7,539 nt of DNA from NCBI GenBank assembly GCA_039649115.1, contig JBBWZQ010000087.1, positions 1 to 7,539 of the forward strand, written 5' to 3'. Source of the DNA: DATEJJ01 sp039649115 (lineage in GTDB: Bacteria > Actinomycetota > Actinomycetes > Mycobacteriales > Micromonosporaceae). The notes under the pieces were generated by a model. That model saw nothing but the letters and a program-made list of their open reading frames with translations, was not told where the DNA came from and ran no database searches. Of the stretch, positions 5,159 to 7,539 are shown one piece after another (position 1 is the first letter of the stretch; each line of letters begins with the position of its first letter). A program made the position numbers and the translations under genes.

Positions 5159-6991
5159 TCAGCTGATCGAGCGCACGTCCCAGACCCACACGTCGTCGAC
5201 GTTGAGTCCGGGCCCGACGAGCTGCCCCAGCGTCGTGTACAGGTCCTGCCAGTGCGGCGCGCCCGGGGCGAGCACGATGATGGCGAGGTTCCAGTACCGC
5301 ACGTCCTGCACCAGGTTCGCGCGTTGCGCGTCGCCGATCTGCGGGACGCCGCCGCCGACCGCGACGTTGGCGAGCAGGTCGGAGGTGGGCCGCCCCTGGG
5401 GGCCGTAGGTGCCGCGGCCGGCGCCGTCCGGCCCGAGGAAGTACCCGCCGACCGCGCGGTACCCCTGGCGGGTCGCGGTATCCCACTCCATGGCGTTGAC
5501 CCCGCCGTTCCAGACGGTGGCGTCCGCGTTGAGGACCGCTTGGTCGGCGCGCACGTACCGGTGCCATTCGCCGCTGCCGAAGAAGTCGGGTACCGGTGGC
5601 CGGGGGACCACGGGCAGTTGCCGCGGCGCGATCGGCACCAGCACCGCGACCAGTACCGCCGCCAGGACGTACCGTGCCACGCGGGGCAGGGCGGCGATCG
5701 TGTCGGCACACATCGCCAGCAGCAGGCCGACGATCGGGATCACCACCAGGGACAGCCGGGTGGGCACCACGGTGTCGAACAGCGGGAGCTTGTTGAGCCA
5801 GCCCCACGGGCCGTGCGCGAGGAACAGCTGGCCGCGGTAGTTGATCGTCTGGCCGAGCGAGAGGATCGCGAAGACCAACCCGACCATGGTCAGCGACCGC
5901 ACCGCCGGGCGGCGCCACAGCCACCCGATGAGCACCGGCAGCGCCAGCAGCAGGGGCCAGCCGAGGAAGCTGTTCTCCTCCGGCTGGTTGGCGAGCTTGC
6001 CGTCGCCGCCGACCAGGGACAGCTTCGCGAACGCCTGGTACGACGCGAGGTCCGAGCCGTACCCGAGGACGAACTCGGGCAGGCCGCGGTAGTGCTGGGG
6101 GCCGAAGAACTGGTACCAGAGCGGGTAGGCGAGGAGCAGCCCGGCGGTACCGGCGGCGATCGCGATACCGGTCAGGAACGGAGGGATCCCCCGGCGCACC
6201 TCCGCCGGCCGGGACAGCGCGTAGCCGGCGACGAAGAGGGCCAGCGCCAGCGCGGTCAGGAACAGCAGCTCCTCGTTGAGAAAGGCCTGCGCGGTGATCA
6301 GCAGGCCGAGCACCACGCCGCGCCGCACCGCCTGCCCGCGGGACGGTGCCGCGCAGCGCAGCGCCAGCGCCCGGAACACGATCACCGGGATGAGGAACTG
6401 CGCCACGATGTTGGGGTGCGCGTTGGCGTGGTTGACCATGCCGGGGGCGAAGCCGCAGAACAGACCGCCGAGTGCGGCGGCGGCCGTGGAGGTGGCCTGG
6501 GAGCGGGGAGCTTGCGGGCCCGCGGGGAGAACGTGCCGCGACAGGACGTGGTACCACGCGCTGGCGGTCGCCGCGAGGCCCAGCGTGAGGATCAGAGCCA
6601 GGCTGACCGCCGGCCCGAACAGCAGCGTGACCGGCACGAGCGGCACGGTCAACCCGAGCAGCCCGGTGTTGGCGATCATGTTCACCCCGAGCGGAGCGTT
6701 GAGCTGGGGTGTGAAGAACGGGTTCTCGCCGTGCGTGAAGATCCGGGTCGCGTGGGTCAGCGCCCAGTCGAAGAACTCGGGGTCTGTGGTGTTCGTCGCC
6801 GGGTACAGGTGCGACGGGTCCTGCCAGAACGGCCGCATGATCCAGAGCGCGAGGAGCAGGTACCCGAAAATGATGGCAAGCTCGACGCTGCGCGGCGGCC
6901 GGGCAGGCCCACGGACGCCGCCGGCCGCGGACCGTTCGCTCCCGCGCTCGCGCGCGGGAGCCTCGGCCTCGGGGACGGATGGGGACGGCAT
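5159..6991 (-). CDS. Polytopic membrane protein, GT-C glycosyltransferase-like
   Basis: This 610-residue protein begins with a polar, basic N-terminus (about 1-34). It has about ten or more hydrophobic segments, roughly at 36-54, 110-126, 128-148, 170-185, 194-212, 224-258, 270-290, 343-358, 367-380, 411-427 and 438-455. A soluble C-terminal domain of about 150 residues follows (461-610). The first extracytoplasmic loop carries TDPEFFDW (69-76), an acidic pair placed as in GT-C enzymes, followed by HGENPFFTPQLNAPLGVNM, a pattern I associate with actinobacterial membrane proteins annotated as glycosyltransferases. GT-C enzymes use polyprenyl-phosphate sugars to glycosylate wall polymers or proteins outside the membrane. 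Donor and acceptor are unknown. The C-terminal domain is clearly paralogous to the next gene upstream, 42 bp away on the same strand. ATG 6991 has no Shine-Dalgarno sequence but has a -10 box 7 bases upstream. The membrane-protein call is firm; the enzyme class is moderate. Confidence 0.85.
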   Translation of the reverse strand: MPSPSVPEAEAPARERGSERSAAGGVRGPARPPRSVELAIIFGYLLLALWIMRPFWQDPSHLYPATNTTDPEFFDWALTHATRIFTHGENPFFTPQLNAPLGVNMIANTGLLGLTVPLVPVTLLFGPAVSLALILTLGLAATASAWYHVLSRHVLPAGPQAPRSQATSTAAAALGGLFCGFAPGMVNHANAHPNIVAQFLIPVIVFRALALRCAAPSRGQAVRRGVVLGLLITAQAFLNEELLFLTALALALFVAGYALSRPAEVRRGIPPFLTGIAIAAGTAGLLLAYPLWYQFFGPQHYRGLPEFVLGYGSDLASYQAFAKLSLVGGDGKLANQPEENSFLGWPLLLALPVLIGWLWRRPAVRSLTMVGLVFAILSLGQTINYRGQLFLAHGPWGWLNKLPLFDTVVPTRLSLVVIPIVGLLLAMCADTIAALPRVARYVLAAVLVAVLVPIAPRQLPVVPRPPVPDFFGSGEWHRYVRADQAVLNADATVWNGGVNAMEWDTATRQGYRAVGGYFLGPDGAGRGTYGPQGRPTSDLLANVAVGGGVPQIGDAQRANLVQDVRYWNLAIIVLAPGAPHWQDLYTTLGQLVGPGLNVDDVWVWDVRSIS

Positions 6992-6998
6992 CGCGGAG

Positions 6999-7004
6999 AG
7001 CTTA
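6999..7004 (-). promoter_or_regulatory. -10 box of a leaderless promoter for the GT-C-like gene
   Basis: TAAGCT on the minus strand (7004-6999) is followed by 7 bases and then ATG 6991. CTCTCCGCG before the ATG holds no Shine-Dalgarno match. A perfect TTGACA (7019-7014) is only 9 bp from the TAAGCT, too close for a standard promoter pair. Confidence 0.45.
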
Positions 7005-7033
7005 GTCGGCCGGTGTCAACGGCGGTGGTCCGC

Positions 7034-7539
7034 TCAGCCGACCAGGGCCCGAACGTCCCAGACCCACAGCCCGCCGATCAGCACCGGCGGGGATCCGAGC
7101 AGGTCGGAGGTGGCCTCCCACAGATCGCCGTCGTTGCGGGTGCCGGGCTGCAGCACCACCACGGAGCCCCGCCAGTACCGCAGGTCGGCCAGCGCGTTCG
7201 CCCGGTCGCTCGCGGTGATCGTGGGTACCTTCCCGGTCGCGACCACCTTGTCCAGGAGCACCGACGTCGGCCGCTTCGGTGCGCCGAAGATCGCCTCGGC
7301 GTCCTCGCGGTCCGGCCCCGGCCCGAGAAAGTATCCGCGCGCGACCGGCAGGTCCAGGCCCGTCCTGGCGGACCAGAACATCGGCTGCACGTTCCTGCTG
7401 CCCGCCAGCGGTACCGAGACCAGGCTGTGCCCGGCCGGGACGTACCGGCGCCAGGTCCCCGAGGTGACGAACGCGGGCGTCGGCAGCGTGTTGATCGCCG
7501 GCAGCGGCCTCGGTAGCACCGGCAGCAGCGCCGCCGCCA
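7034..7539 (-). CDS. C-terminal part of a second GT-C-like membrane protein (5' end outside window)
   Basis: The frame is open to the right edge; 168 complete codons are visible before the TGA at 7036-7034. The first visible residues, AAALLPVLPRPLPAINTLP, match the end of the last membrane segment of the neighbouring 610-residue protein. The rest matches that protein's soluble C-terminal domain from end to end. Shared blocks include a Trp/Tyr stretch (SGTWRRYV against SGEWHRYV), GYFLGP, RPTS.LL, VP.I, RAN, D.RYW, a V-L-PG segment and a final VWDVR. The membrane part and any catalytic loop lie off the window. An internal GTG at 7519 could be mistaken for a start, but nothing resembling a ribosome site precedes it and homology extends beyond it. 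The gene ends 42 bp before its paralog begins, so this looks like a tandem duplication. Confidence 0.85.
   Translation of the reverse strand, partial: AAALLPVLPRPLPAINTLPTPAFVTSGTWRRYVPAGHSLVSVPLAGSRNVQPMFWSARTGLDLPVARGYFLGPGPDREDAEAIFGAPKRPTSVLLDKVVATGKVPTITASDRANALADLRYWRGSVVVLQPGTRNDGDLWEATSDLLGSPPVLIGGLWVWDVRALVG

Noticed and set aside
5017..5709. Minus-strand frame overlapping the HTH-deformylase start by ATGA
   Set aside because: It is an out-of-frame shadow of the GT-C-like C-terminal domain, Ser/Thr/Arg/Pro-rich without motifs. The ATGA overlap is coincidental.
5133..6557. Minus-strand frame of about 470 codons inside the GT-C-like gene
   Set aside because: The product is Arg/Pro/Ala-rich and featureless, while the overlapping frame has regular membrane segments and a paralog next door.
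7014..7019. Perfect TTGACA on the minus strand as a -35 box
   Set aside because: It is 9 bp from the TAAGCT box, and no TANNNT stands at the normal 16-19 bp distance.
3890..7516. Plus-strand reading frame of more than 1200 codons
   Set aside because: It is antisense to the HTH-deformylase gene and both membrane proteins, whose motifs are clear. Its product is Arg/Gly/Gln/His-rich with no recognisable domain. Long open antisense frames are expected in high-GC DNA.

Overview
The window is high-GC DNA with strongly G/C-biased third codon positions. Actinobacterial features include an XRE regulator of the streptomycete type, GT-C-like membrane proteins, and three genes that look leaderless behind TANNNT -10 boxes. 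My best guess is a filamentous actinomycete, possibly Micromonosporaceae; this is an impression of style, not a database result.

Layout, left to right. Positions 2-198 hold two minus-strand tRNA genes, Arg(ACG) and Ser(GCT), with a plausible promoter and a leader hairpin upstream of the Ser gene. Positions 360-1466 (+) encode a protein with a basic Lys/Ala/Pro-rich tail carrying a 5-residue tandem repeat, joined to an EcsC-like helical domain. It runs tail to tail, with no gap, into a CPBP-family membrane protein at 1467-2210 (-). A 175-bp divergent region rich in palindromes separates that gene from a globin/FAD/NAD flavohemoglobin-like protein at 2386-3495 (+). This one ends 1 bp from the stop codon of the next gene. 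Positions 3497-5020 (-) encode the most striking product: an XRE helix-turn-helix, an unrecognised middle domain and a complete peptide deformylase domain with all three catalytic motifs. Upstream of it lies a 138-bp, AT-richer gap with a dyad that could be an operator. Positions 5159-6991 (-) and 7034 to the right edge (-, 5' end missing) encode two tandem paralogous polytopic membrane proteins of glycosyltransferase (GT-C-like) appearance.

The genes do not form one operon; strands alternate and most genes seem to have their own promoter. The two membrane proteins are evidently a duplicated pair. The deformylase fusion has its own Shine-Dalgarno sequence and upstream dyad, which fits an independently controlled and perhaps self-controlled gene. 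By eye I count 18 copies of the palindrome GGTACC, all inside genes and in all three reading frames, far above a simple composition-based expectation of two to three.
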